Source: Citromicrobium bathyomarinum
GTDB lineage: Bacteria > Pseudomonadota > Alphaproteobacteria > Sphingomonadales > Sphingomonadaceae
Direction: 5' to 3'
NCBI RefSeq assembly: GCF_021021475.1
Contig: NZ_JAINWL010000001.1
Coordinates: 310,001-374,000, forward strand
Length of the DNA: 64,000 bases
This document shows, one piece after another, positions 18,371 through 26,754 of this stretch. The position numbers and the translations under genes were made by a program. Within the stretch, counting starts at the first letter, position 1, and each line of letters opens with the position of its first letter. The notes below the pieces were generated by a model, which saw only the letters and a program-made list of their open reading frames with translations, ran no database searches and was not told where the DNA came from.

Positions 18371-19329
18371 GCGCCGCAGAGATCGAAGATATCGCAGCCG
18401 GCTGGCTGATCAGACGCGAGGAACCCGGCTGGACCGACCAGGACGAGGCGGAGTTCGCCGCGTGGATGGACCGCTCTATGGCGCATAAGGCGGCCTATTG
18501 GCGGCTGGAGCACGGCTGGCGTGAGGCCGATCGCATTCCCGCATTGGGCGACACGCCGTCTTGCGTTGAGGAAGAGGAGGCTTCGGGCCCCCGCCGGACG
18601 GTTTTCGCGCTTGTCGGCGCGCTGGCCGCCTCGCTCGTTCTGGCGCTGACCGGGATTGCGATGTGGAGTCCGCCGGTCCCGACCGAGCCGCCTGCCCGGT
18701 ACGAGACGGCGCGCGGGGCGCGCGAAGCGGTAAAACTCGCCGACGGCAGCACGGTGGAACTGAATACCGCAACCAGGCTGCGGGCCGCCAGCGGCCCGGA
18801 CGCACGCGAAGTGTGGCTTGACGAGGGCGAGGCCTTTTTCGACATCGTGCACCGCCCGGATCGCCGGTTCATCGTCCATGCCGGACCCAGGCGGATCGTC
18901 GTTCTCGGCACGCGCTTCTCTGTCAAACGCTCCGGCGACGATGTGACCGTGGCCGTGGTTTCGGGACGGGTGAAGGTCGAAGATAGCGCCAGCGCGGAAA
19001 GCGCGGGTGCAGCGATCGTGTCGACCGGTGATGTCGCCTACATACGCAAGCAGAACACGCTGGTGGTCGGGTCCAACGGAGACGAGGTCAACGCGATGAC
19101 CGCGTGGCGCGAGGGGTTGCTGGTGTTCGACAACACGCCGCTGCGCACCGCAGTGGCGGAATTCAACCGCTATTCCGGCAAGCCGATCCAGGTGGCCCCG
19201 GACATCCAGCAGATCAGGATCGGCGGCTCGTTCCAGACGCACAACGCCGATGCATTTCTCGACCTGCTGCAATCGGCCTACGGCCTGCATGTCGAGCGGC
19301 ACGAGGATATGATCGAACTCAAGCGCTGA
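18367..19329 (+). CDS. FecR-family anti-sigma regulator
   Basis: Single-span inner-membrane regulator of 320 residues. Residues 1-60 are the cytoplasmic DUF4880 anti-sigma domain (IEDIAAGWLIRREEPGWTDQDEAEFAAWM). A membrane span (VFALVGALAASLVLALTGIAMW) follows. The periplasmic FecR domain includes VKLADGSTVELNTATRLR and VWLDEGEAFFDIVHRPDRRFIV. The C-terminus resembles DUF4974, the part that contacts the receptor's STN domain (FDNTPLRTAVAEFNRYSGKPI). It should transmit receptor occupancy to the sigma factor. It appears intact although its presumed receptor gene is disrupted. Confidence 0.93.
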   Translation: MSAAEIEDIAAGWLIRREEPGWTDQDEAEFAAWMDRSMAHKAAYWRLEHGWREADRIPALGDTPSCVEEEEASGPRRTVFALVGALAASLVLALTGIAMWSPPVPTEPPARYETARGAREAVKLADGSTVELNTATRLRAASGPDAREVWLDEGEAFFDIVHRPDRRFIVHAGPRRIVVLGTRFSVKRSGDDVTVAVVSGRVKVEDSASAESAGAAIVSTGDVAYIRKQNTLVVGSNGDEVNAMTAWREGLLVFDNTPLRTAVAEFNRYSGKPIQVAPDIQQIRIGGSFQTHNADAFLDLLQSAYGLHVERHEDMIELKR

Positions 19330-19426
19330 TCCGGCGGCTTCTTCGTTCGACGGACAAGCTCGATCGGGATGGCCGCGGCGTGCGCGCTATTGCGCGCCGC
19401 GCGCTTTGCGGTAAGCCACCTTCATC

Positions 19427-19720
19427 ATGAGCAGCATCACGATCACGCGTGTCGATAACGACACCAAGGGGCTCTACATGGCCCAGGTCGAAGGGGTCGA
19501 CGAGGTCGGCGAACTGACCTTTTCGCGCGCCAGCCCCACCCTCGTCATCGTAGACCATACCGGCGTGCCCGATAGCCTGCGCGGCAAGGGCGTCGGCTCG
19601 GCACTGGCAGAGCGGGTGGTGGCAGACGCGCGCGCGGAAGGCTTCCGTATCGTGCCGCTGTGCCCATTCTTCAAAGCGCAGGCGATGCGCCATCCCGACT
19701 GGGCCGACGTCGTCCAGTAA
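19427..19720 (+). CDS. Small GNAT-family N-acetyltransferase (YjdJ-like)
   Basis: Protein of 97 residues with the compact GNAT fold of the YjdJ type. The acetyl-CoA-binding loop reads VPDSLRGKGVGSALAERVVADARAEG (R-x-x-G-x-G/A) and is followed by FRIVPLCPFFKAQAMRHPDWADVV, the conserved family C-terminus. Substrate is unknown; members are often annotated only as putative acetyltransferases. It lies about 100 bases after fecR on the same strand and ends before a strong hairpin, so it may be the last gene of that transcript. Confidence 0.85.
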   Translation: MSSITITRVDNDTKGLYMAQVEGVDEVGELTFSRASPTLVIVDHTGVPDSLRGKGVGSALAERVVADARAEGFRIVPLCPFFKAQAMRHPDWADVVQ

Positions 19721-19763
19721 TCCGTCTCGCGCGGTCAGGCCGACCTGCTCTTCACCCGTACAA

Positions 19764-19805
19764 AGAGAAACGGCGCGAGGGTTGCCCCCCGCGCCGTCTC
19801 TGTTT
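19764..19805. terminator. Bidirectional terminator between convergent genes
   Basis: ACGGCGCG (19770-19777) pairs with CGCGCCGT (19790-19797), extended by AGAG/CTCT outside with a small bulge. The plus-strand side is followed by TGTTTT. It separates the GNAT gene from the converging TonB receptor gene. Confidence 0.7.
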
Positions 19806-19827
19806 TGCCTGTCCGGCGTGGTGCGGA

Positions 19828-22563
19828 TCAGAAGCCCGCGCGCACCGTGATGCCGTAGGTCCGCGGTTCGGCGAGGTAGGCCGAATAGGTCTGCTGCGGA
19901 GCCACGAACGGCGTGTTGATCGCGACCTGGGTGTAGTCCTGATCGAACAGGTTCTGCGCCCACAGTTCGATCGCCCACTTCTCGTCCGGGCCACGGATAC
20001 CGATGCGGCCGTTGACGAGGACATAACCGTCCTGCTCCTTGCCGTACAGCAGGTCGGAGCCGGTGTTATAGTCGCTGGTCATGCGGGTGTTGATGTAGAA
20101 CAGACCGGTCAGACCGCTATTACCGATCGGCGGAGTGTACGAGAGCGATGCCGTCGCGGTGATCTCCGGCGCGTTCGACAGGTTGTCACCCGGCAGCAGA
20201 CGCAGCGCCGGGTCCAGCGGTGCGCCAGTGTCGTTGCCGATCAGGTTGGTCTCGTAGCTGGTGTCGGCATAGGTCAGGCCGAGGTTGGCGTTGAGGAAGC
20301 GCGCCGGTCGCAGACCCAGTTCCAGCTCGACACCCTTGGCGATCACACCCGGCTGCACATCGTCGGCAGCGCAGGCACCGGTCGTGCCGCTCGCATCGCG
20401 ATCCGCCCCGCCCAGGTCCGCACCGCACGAATTGACGTTCTGGACCAGGAAGACCGAGCCGTTGAACGTGTTCAGCTGGAAGTTGGAGAACCGCTGGTAG
20501 AAGGCGGCGGCCGTCAGCGTCCAGTCGCGGCCATCATACTTGCCGCCCACTTCGAATGCGTCGACGGTTTCCTGGCCGAACTGCAGGTTCGCGGTCGAAC
20601 CGGTCACAGCAGGGTTACCCACCAACGGGCTCGCCTGCAGCGCAGAGCGGTCGAGGTTGAACCCGCCCGCCTTGTAGCCACGCGAATAGCTCGCGTAGGT
20701 CATCAGGCGATCGGTCGGTTTGAACGAGATGATCGCGGTGCCGGTGAACTCGTCTTCGTCGCGGCTGTCGGCAATCGAAACGCCGTTCAGCTCGCTGGTG
20801 CTGTTGCCCTGGCACGACAGCGAGATCAGGCCGCCGGCCAGACCCGCCAGCGCGGGCACGCCGAGCAGCGGCCCAAGCAGTGCCCGGTTGGTCGGGCAAG
20901 CCGTGTTGTCGTTGCCGAAGCTGGCCGAGAAGTCTTTGTTCTCGTTGGTGTACCGCAGGCCGAGCGTCAGGTTCAGACGGTCGGTGATGTTGATGATGTT
21001 GTGGGTGAAGAGCGCCCAGTTGGTGCTTTCCTGGTTGTACACGTCGCCCGTGCTGCCCCGGTCCCTGACGGTCGCGAGGTTGTTGATCCCCGCGATGATC
21101 AGCGGCGTGGCCGCCCCGAACGCGCCCGCACCGCCATTGGCCGCGGTCAGCGCACCAATATTGGCACCGAAGCAGTTGGCCGCCGAAGGATTGGCCAGTG
21201 CCGGGTTGATCGCCAGTGCGATGCGGCAGTTGGCGAAGGTGCCGTACTGCGTGCCGAAGCGCAGGTTGTCGCGGGTTTCCAGCTTTTCATTGGCGAAGTA
21301 GCCGCCAACCAGCCAGTCCAGCGTGCCGCCGAACGCTTCGCCCTGCAGACGCAGTTCCTGGCTGAAGGTCTTGAACTCACGCGCACCGGCGTTGGGGCCA
21401 GGCGCACGATAGAGGATGTCGACCTGGGTGTAGTCGGTGTCCGACCCTTGCGTGTTAGAATAGTCGCGGTAGCCGGTGATCGAGGTCAGCTGCGCACCGC
21501 CGAAATCCCAGTTCAGCTCGAGAGCGGCACCATAATCCTCGGTCTCGCCATCATAGCTGCGGCCCGGGGTCACGTAGATGTCGCGGTCGAACGTGCTCTG
21601 CGTCAGCGCGTTGGGGTTCTGACCCAGGCCGAGCAGGATGTTGACGATCGGGTTCTGCGTGCTCGTCAGCGCCGGGCCGCCATCGGGCCGGGCAAACGGA
21701 TCGAGCCCCGGGCTGACCCGCGCGAGCGGAGCGAACTCTGGCTGCACGAAGGTCGCGGCACAGCACGCCTCATCCTTCTTCGAATAGTCGCCGGTCAGCC
21801 GGATGGAGAGCGTGTCGGTCGGCTCGAACAGCATCTGACCGCGGATCAGGTACCGGTCGCGATTGTTCACATCCACGTCGTTGACGACATCGTTGTAGAA
21901 GCCGTCGCGCCGGAAATAGACCCCGTCGAGGCGCGCCGCGACGGTGTCGCCCAGCGGCGCGTTGATCCCGGCTTCAACCTTGACCGCGTCGTAATTGCCG
22001 TAGGTGAAGGCACCATAGCCGGAAAATTCGAACTCGGGCGGCGCGGTGTAGATGTTGATCAGGCCAGCCGAGCTGTTGCGTCCCCCCAGCGTGCCCTGCG
22101 GGCCGCGCAGCACTTCGACCCGTTCGATCGGGCCCAGTTCGCTCAGCGCATTGCCCGAGCGCGAGCGATAGACGCCATCGACGAACACTGCGACCGAGCT
22201 TTCCAGACCGGGGTTGTCGCCGACCGTGCCGATGCCGCGGATACGGGCCGAGCCATTGGCTTCGTTACCGGTGGAGGAGACCAGCAGGGACGGCGCGACC
22301 TGGTTGAGTTCGCGAATATCGCTGGCACCCGAATTGCGCAGCTCTTCCGCGGAGACCACGTTCACCGCCACTGGCACATCTGTCAGTTCCTGCGTGCGGC
22401 CCTGCGCGGTAACAACGATCGTCGTTCCGCCGTCGAGCTCTTCCTGCAGTTCGGCTTCGGTATCTTGTGCATCGGTCGTCTGCGCCAGCGCGGCCACCGG
22501 CTGGAAGGCGAGGCCTCCGGCAAGTGCTCCGAGGGCGATCGAGCGTGTCAGAATGGCTTTCAT
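19828..22563 (-). CDS. TonB-dependent outer-membrane receptor
   Basis: Receptor of 911 residues. A signal peptide (MKAILTRSIALGALAGGLAFQPVAALAQ) is followed by the plug with TIVVTAQGRTQELTDVPVAVNVV, APSLLVSSTG, RGIGTVGDNPG and VEVLRGPQGTLGGRNSSAGLINI. A 22-strand-type barrel follows and ends RTYGITVRAGF, with the terminal aromatic residue needed for BamA recognition. There is no STN domain, so it is not of the FecA signalling type. This plug style is very common in sphingomonads for diverse organic substrates. The start at 22563 has GGGAG upstream. It is downstream of two acyl-CoA dehydrogenase genes on the same strand, which hints at import of a fatty or terpenoid acyl compound; that is inference. 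Confidence 0.93.
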   Translation of the reverse strand: MKAILTRSIALGALAGGLAFQPVAALAQTTDAQDTEAELQEELDGGTTIVVTAQGRTQELTDVPVAVNVVSAEELRNSGASDIRELNQVAPSLLVSSTGNEANGSARIRGIGTVGDNPGLESSVAVFVDGVYRSRSGNALSELGPIERVEVLRGPQGTLGGRNSSAGLINIYTAPPEFEFSGYGAFTYGNYDAVKVEAGINAPLGDTVAARLDGVYFRRDGFYNDVVNDVDVNNRDRYLIRGQMLFEPTDTLSIRLTGDYSKKDEACCAATFVQPEFAPLARVSPGLDPFARPDGGPALTSTQNPIVNILLGLGQNPNALTQSTFDRDIYVTPGRSYDGETEDYGAALELNWDFGGAQLTSITGYRDYSNTQGSDTDYTQVDILYRAPGPNAGAREFKTFSQELRLQGEAFGGTLDWLVGGYFANEKLETRDNLRFGTQYGTFANCRIALAINPALANPSAANCFGANIGALTAANGGAGAFGAATPLIIAGINNLATVRDRGSTGDVYNQESTNWALFTHNIINITDRLNLTLGLRYTNENKDFSASFGNDNTACPTNRALLGPLLGVPALAGLAGGLISLSCQGNSTSELNGVSIADSRDEDEFTGTAIISFKPTDRLMTYASYSRGYKAGGFNLDRSALQASPLVGNPAVTGSTANLQFGQETVDAFEVGGKYDGRDWTLTAAAFYQRFSNFQLNTFNGSVFLVQNVNSCGADLGGADRDASGTTGACAADDVQPGVIAKGVELELGLRPARFLNANLGLTYADTSYETNLIGNDTGAPLDPALRLLPGDNLSNAPEITATASLSYTPPIGNSGLTGLFYINTRMTSDYNTGSDLLYGKEQDGYVLVNGRIGIRGPDEKWAIELWAQNLFDQDYTQVAINTPFVAPQQTYSAYLAEPRTYGITVRAGF

Positions 22564-22805
22564 AGGTCTCCCAATCCCAATGTTTTTGCGGAGAGAGACT
22601 GCGCCTTGACGCACCGCCAGCGGCGATCACGTGGTTGGTTTTAAAGGGGGCGCGCAGCTTTTGCCTGTCGCGCCCACCGATGCATGCTCTCCCAAGCCGC
22701 GCTATTCTGCGCGTGTTCTCGTCAAACTACAAGCGCGACCTGCGGTCGTCGTGCGACTGTGACAGTTGCGTAACACTGTGCGGCACGCGCTTGCATTCCG
22801 TAACG

Positions 22806-23870
22806 TCAGTAGCCCTTGGTCGTCGCATAGAGGTCACGCAGATGACTGCTCGCGCCCCATGCCGCCTCCAGCACCCGCGCGCGTTTAAGATAGAATCCGA
22901 CGTTGTATTCGTCGGTCATCCCGATTCCGCCATGCAGTTGAATGCCCTCCTTGCTGATCAGGTGCAGCGCATCGTTCGCGCGCGTCTTGGCGAGCATCGC
23001 CGCCTCGGTCACCGCGAACCCGCTGTCGAGCGCCTGCAACCCGCCTTCGACCGCCGAACGGGTCATTTCCAGTTCGCTGTAGAGGTCTGCCATCCGGTGC
23101 TGCAGCGCCTGAAACGAGCTGAGCACCTGATTGAACTGCACGCGTTGCTTCAGATAGTCGAGCGTGGTGTCGAACACCGCCTGACACATGCCGAGCATTT
23201 CCGCAGCGGTCAGCACGCGTGCGCGATCGAGGATCTTCTGCGCCAGATCATCCCCGCCAGCGGCCAGTTTCTGCGCGGGCGCATCATTGAAATCGATCTC
23301 GGCATGGTCGCGCATGTCGGCCAGCGCGCGGCTCGAGAGCGTAACGCCCTGCCCCTGCTCGACCAGATAGACGCCATCGCTGGCCAGGACGACGAACAGC
23401 CCGGCACGGCTCGCTTCGTGGACGAAGGCCTTGGTGCCGGTCAGACGCCCGTCGTGCACACCGGCGCTCGCCTTCAGCCCAATATGACGCGGGCCTTCAT
23501 CGAAGGCGAGCGTGCCGATCAACTCGCCCGAAGCGAGCCGGGGCAGGTATTCCGCCTTCTGTTCGTCGCTGCCGCCCAGCACGATCGCCGATGCGGCGAG
23601 TGCGGAGGCGATCAGCGGGCTCGCGGCGAGGCTCTTGCCCAGTTCCTCGACCACCAGGCCAAGGCTCATCCAGCCGAAATCGCTGCCGCCATGCTCTTCG
23701 GGGATGATGATCCCCGCCCAGCCCATCTCGGCCATTGCGCCCCATGCATCCGCGTCGAACGGCTCACCCGCGTCGCGCACCTTGCGCCAGGCACCCACCG
23801 GATGCTCGTTCTTCGTCCACTCGCGCGCCATGTCGCGCAGCATTTCCTGTTCGTCGTTGAGAACCGCCAT
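22806..23870 (-). CDS. Acyl-CoA dehydrogenase, small subunit type
   Basis: FAD-dependent acyl-CoA dehydrogenase of 354 residues. Recognisable parts are MAEMGWAGIIIPEEHGGSDFG near the N-terminus, the middle beta domain, and the C-terminal helical domain with LKQRVQFNQVLSSFQALQHRMAD and LHGGIGMTDEYNVGFYLKRA. It is shorter than its neighbour and resembles the beta-type subunits of heteromeric dehydrogenases such as actinobacterial ChsE pairs. It starts 14 bases after the larger dehydrogenase. The start at 23870 is chosen because the longer frame overlaps that gene and is Arg-rich. A close paralogue lies at 48482-49552. Confidence 0.93.
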   Translation of the reverse strand: MAVLNDEQEMLRDMAREWTKNEHPVGAWRKVRDAGEPFDADAWGAMAEMGWAGIIIPEEHGGSDFGWMSLGLVVEELGKSLAASPLIASALAASAIVLGGSDEQKAEYLPRLASGELIGTLAFDEGPRHIGLKASAGVHDGRLTGTKAFVHEASRAGLFVVLASDGVYLVEQGQGVTLSSRALADMRDHAEIDFNDAPAQKLAAGGDDLAQKILDRARVLTAAEMLGMCQAVFDTTLDYLKQRVQFNQVLSSFQALQHRMADLYSELEMTRSAVEGGLQALDSGFAVTEAAMLAKTRANDALHLISKEGIQLHGGIGMTDEYNVGFYLKRARVLEAAWGASSHLRDLYATTKGY

Positions 23871-23884
23871 GAGTCCCGCTCCCC

Positions 23885-25096
23885 TTACTGGTGGTCGAGC
23901 ATCCCGAGGATGCGCTTGGCGATGATGTTGTTCTGGATTTCGGTCGAGCCGCCGTAGATCGTGGTCGCCTTGCCGAAGAGCCACGCGCGCGTGCCGTCCA
24001 GCTCCTTCTGCTCGAAGCCCTCGCCTTCCCAGCCGAGCCCGCGATAGCCCTGAATCGCGATCATCAGCTCGGCGCGTTCCTGGCCCAGCTTGGTGCCCGC
24101 CTTTTTGAGGATGGAGCTGATCTCCGACACGCCGCCTTGCGCCTTGCTTTCCTCCATCGCGCGCCGCGCGGTCAGCAGGAAGGCGTTCCAGCGCATTTCG
24201 AAATCGGCGATCTTCACGCGCAGTTCGGCGTCGGCCAACTTGCCGTTCTCGTCCAGCCCGATGTAGCGTTCCGCCACCTTGCCAAGCGGCTGCGAATTGA
24301 GCGCGGCCAGCGCGCCGCCGCCCGAAAGATTGGTCCGTTCGTGCTGCAGCAGCTTCTTGCCGATGGTCCAGCCCTGCCCTTCCTCGCCGACGAGGTTTTC
24401 CTTGGGCACCTGCACATCGGTGAAGAAGGTTTCGCAAAACGGGCTCATGCCCGAAATCATCTTGATCGGCTTCACCTCGACGCCGGGCGCGTGCATGTCG
24501 ATCAGCAGGAACGAGATGCCCTTGTGCTTGTCCGCGCGGCTGGTGCGCACGAGGCAGAAGCACTTGTCCGCCCACTGCCCGCCGCTGGTCCAGGTCTTCT
24601 GCCCATTGACGAGGTAATGGTCGCCCTTGTCCTCCGCCATCGTCTGCAGGTTCGCGAGGTCCGACCCGGCATTGGGTTCCGAATAGCCCTGGCACCACCG
24701 GATCTCGCCCTTGCAGATCGGCGGGATATGCTCGTGCTTCTGTTCCTCGCTCGCGAATTCGAGCAGCGTGGGGCCGAGCATCATCACGCCCATCCCGCCG
24801 ATCGGGTTCCACGCCCCGACCTTGGCCATTTCCTCTTCGAGCGCGCGGGCCTGCTTCTTGGTCAGCCCGCCGCCGCCATATTCCTTGGGCCAGGTGGGCG
24901 TGCCCCACCCCTTCTCGCCCATCGCGAGGCGCCATGCCTTCTCCGCGGGGCTTTCTTCGCCCGCTTCCTCGACACTGCTGAGGAGGTTGTTCTTGCCGCG
25001 CAGTTCGGGCGGAAAATTCTCTGCCAGAAAGGCGCGCACTTCCTCGCGGAAGGCGTCCAGGTCGGCTTTAGCTTCGGGTTCGGCGACGCTCGCCAT
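23885..25096 (-). CDS. Acyl-CoA dehydrogenase, large subunit type
   Basis: Acyl-CoA dehydrogenase of 403 residues. N-terminal segment GWGTPTWPKEYGGGGLTKKQA, the flavin/substrate region IRWCQGYSEPNAGSDLANLQT, the beta domain with VNGQKTWTSGGQWADK, and C-terminal ATTIYGGSTEIQNNIIAKRILGM, the FAD-contact motif. It should oxidise an acyl-CoA to the 2,3-enoyl-CoA and pass electrons to ETF. It is the first gene of a pair with the smaller dehydrogenase. The start at 25096 replaces a much longer open frame (to 25624) whose extension overlaps the LuxR gene in another frame. A paralogue sits at 47241-48449. Confidence 0.94.
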   Translation of the reverse strand: MASVAEPEAKADLDAFREEVRAFLAENFPPELRGKNNLLSSVEEAGEESPAEKAWRLAMGEKGWGTPTWPKEYGGGGLTKKQARALEEEMAKVGAWNPIGGMGVMMLGPTLLEFASEEQKHEHIPPICKGEIRWCQGYSEPNAGSDLANLQTMAEDKGDHYLVNGQKTWTSGGQWADKCFCLVRTSRADKHKGISFLLIDMHAPGVEVKPIKMISGMSPFCETFFTDVQVPKENLVGEEGQGWTIGKKLLQHERTNLSGGGALAALNSQPLGKVAERYIGLDENGKLADAELRVKIADFEMRWNAFLLTARRAMEESKAQGGVSEISSILKKAGTKLGQERAELMIAIQGYRGLGWEGEGFEQKELDGTRAWLFGKATTIYGGSTEIQNNIIAKRILGMLDHQ

Positions 25097-25206
25097 GTTC
25101 ACTCTCCCATACCGGCTGTTATGGGCACGACACTGGCGCAGGTTTACGCTCGCGTAAAGTGCTTTCTCGGTCGCCCGATGGACGAGCGCGCCCCTTCCCG
25201 GGCGCG

Positions 25207-25830
25207 TCACCCTTCGGGTCGCGCGGCCGCTCCGTTGAGCAGGTGTTCTTCGAAATACATCCGCAGCGCTTCGGTGGAGGAGCACGCCCCCAGCTTGAAG
25301 AGCATGTTCGCGCGGTGAATTTCGACCGTGCGCGGGCTGATCCCCAGTTCGATTCCGATCACCTTGTTGGAATGGCCGCCCGCCATGCGCGCCAGCACCT
25401 CGCGCTCGCGAGGGGAAAGGTGGGCCAGCCGGGTGCGGGCCAGGGCGGCACGCTGGCGCGCGGCGGCATAGGGGCCATTCCCGTCGCCCAGCTGGTCGAT
25501 GCTGCGGAGCAATGCAGCGGTGTCGAGCGGGAGCGAGAAATAGTCGTACCCCCCGCCGCGCAGCACAGCGACCACCCGCCGCAGGCTGGGCCGGCTGGCG
25601 TAGGCGATCACTGCCAGCCAGCACCCTTGCGCGCGAAAGTGTTCACACACGCCAAGCGCCATCGGCGTATCGTCCCCCACCAGCACCACCTGTTCGTCGC
25701 CCGCGCGCCGCGTCACGAACTGTTCGAGCGTGTCGAATGGCTGTGCGATTACGCCCGCAGCCTCCACCTGTCGTCCAACCTGATCGCGCACTTGCTCGTC
25801 CGCGTCGATAACCGCCAATGTTCCCCGCAT
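25207..25830 (-). CDS. LuxR/FixJ-type regulator with degenerate receiver
   Basis: Protein of 207 residues with an N-terminal receiver-like domain and a C-terminal LuxR helix-turn-helix (LSPREREVLARMAGGHSNKVIGIELGISPRTVEIHRANMLFKLGA). The receiver keeps the acidic pair near the start (VIDADEQ). By my alignment the phosphoacceptor position falls at Gly or a shifted Asp in VLVGDDTPM, and the conserved Lys is Leu (FSLPLD). It may therefore not be phosphorylated. No kinase gene adjoins it. It is transcribed toward the acyl-CoA dehydrogenase pair, 110 bases away, and is a candidate regulator of it or of the divergent genes at 26.4 kb. Confidence 0.85.
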   Translation of the reverse strand: MRGTLAVIDADEQVRDQVGRQVEAAGVIAQPFDTLEQFVTRRAGDEQVVLVGDDTPMALGVCEHFRAQGCWLAVIAYASRPSLRRVVAVLRGGGYDYFSLPLDTAALLRSIDQLGDGNGPYAAARQRAALARTRLAHLSPREREVLARMAGGHSNKVIGIELGISPRTVEIHRANMLFKLGACSSTEALRMYFEEHLLNGAAARPEG

Positions 25831-26077
25831 TTGGCACCCCTTTCTGCGTGTTAACCCTTAAGGGTCGACCGCAGTCATCCGCGTTTTCCCGGCTCGCAGA
25901 AATACGAGGTATTGCGGATGTGGAGCTATTTGAGGGGCTTGCTCCGTCCAAAAAGAGCCAAAGCCTAGGTATCCGCGCGTAGGGCAGCTGCTCGGTTTTG
26001 GAGAAAAATGTCCCGCAGGCTCTAGCCGGTGCCCAATTGCCCCGGTCCCGGGAGGGCGGCGCGCAGGCGACCCGGTG

Positions 26078-26224
26078 ATGCTGATCGCGAACAGTGCCAG
26101 ACTGCGCGCGATGTTGCTGTGGGAGCCGCGCTACGACCGGCTGGAAGCCATCATCCGTCATGCGCTGGCGTGGGAGGAAAAGCTCGCCACGCTCGACCGC
26201 GAGGATCACCGCAAAATCCGATGA
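26078..26224 (+). CDS. Possible small protein of 48 residues
   Basis: A short frame (MLIANSARLRAMLLWEPRYD at the start, then a helix with LEAIIRHALAWEEKLATLDRE) has natural amino-acid composition, unlike the shadows around it. A GTG precedes the ATG directly. No convincing ribosome-binding site is within ten bases; GGGAGG lies over 20 bases upstream. I recognise no family. It could be a real small gene, the end of a decayed gene, or chance. Confidence 0.3.
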   Translation: MLIANSARLRAMLLWEPRYDRLEAIIRHALAWEEKLATLDREDHRKIR

Positions 26225-26246
26225 CCGATCCGCTGCCGCGCGAAAA

Positions 26247-26284
26247 TCCTACAAATTATCGCTGTCCTACAAGGGTTTGTCGGA
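26247..26284. promoter_or_regulatory. Triple TCCTACAA element, candidate operator
   Basis: TCCTACAA occurs at 26247-26254 and again at 26265-26272. The second copy is followed after four bases by TTGTCGGA (26277-26284), its inverted complement with one mismatch, giving a 20-base dyad of the size bound by LuxR-type dimers. The site is 93 bases upstream of the 26377 gene and near a LuxR-type regulator gene. Confidence 0.4.
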
Positions 26285-26376
26285 CGTAGACGACGCGTGT
26301 CGCTGCCTGTTTGCCGTCCGTCGCATCGCCCCCGCGGTGCGGGCGCGGGTGCGCGATTTCCCTGTCGGAGATGCCC

Positions 26377-26739
26377 ATGCCCCAAGCCCTTCCCCCGTCC
26401 CCGCCCAAACCGATTCAGACCCCCGCCCCTTACGTCACTCCCTCCGCCGTCGCTTTCGAGAAGGCGGGCGAGGCGATAACCGCCAGCGCCGCCAGCCCCC
26501 TGCCGATCGGCGAGGTCAGCTATCGCGCCGCGCGCCCTGCGGCGCTCGACAGCGTGCTGGAGCCCGGTCGCGCGCTGGCGATCGTCGCGCAGCAGACCGG
26601 CCAGCTAACGCTCGCGCTTGCGGGCGGCGGCGCGATCGATCTGCCGGTCGAACCGGGCCTGACCGTGCTGCCCTTCGCGGTGGCCGGGATCAGCGCCGGT
26701 GCCCCGGACTTCGCCCCCGCCCTCACCCTGCTCGACTGA
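26377..26739 (+). CDS. Hypothetical protein
   Basis: Protein of 120 residues with a Pro-rich start (MPQALPPSPPKPIQ) and a beta-rich, Ala/Gly-rich remainder (ALAIVAQQTGQLTLALAGGGAIDLPVEPGLTVLPFAVAGISAG). No signal peptide or membrane segment. I do not recognise a family. GGAG six bases upstream supports the start at 26377 over the ATG at 26371. It ends 15 bases before the SGNH-hydrolase-like gene, so the two are likely one operon and may act together, perhaps as a small structural or carbohydrate-related partner. Confidence 0.65.
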   Translation: MPQALPPSPPKPIQTPAPYVTPSAVAFEKAGEAITASAASPLPIGEVSYRAARPAALDSVLEPGRALAIVAQQTGQLTLALAGGGAIDLPVEPGLTVLPFAVAGISAGAPDFAPALTLLD

Positions 26740-26754
26740 CGAAAGGCCCGCACC

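Larger units (their letters stand above)
25831..26376. other. Long intergenic region with little clear coding
   Basis: About 546 bases between the LuxR-type gene and the next convincing gene. It contains AT-richer segments near 25850-26000, a possible 48-codon reading frame (26078-26224) and a repeated TCCTACAA element with a dyad (26247-26284). Larger frames on either strand here are Arg/Pro/Gly-rich and look like shadows. No RNA gene or riboswitch was recognised. Confidence 0.5.

Noticed and set aside
19660-22644. A 994-codon plus-strand open frame opposite the second TonB receptor
   Set aside because: Antisense shadow of the 911-residue receptor; no start context and no recognisable domain.
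22806-24935. A 709-codon version of the small acyl-CoA dehydrogenase
   Set aside because: The N-terminal extension lies in the frame opposite to sense inside the upstream dehydrogenase gene and is Arg/Gly-rich. The ATG at 23870 gives the normal N-terminus matching the paralogue.
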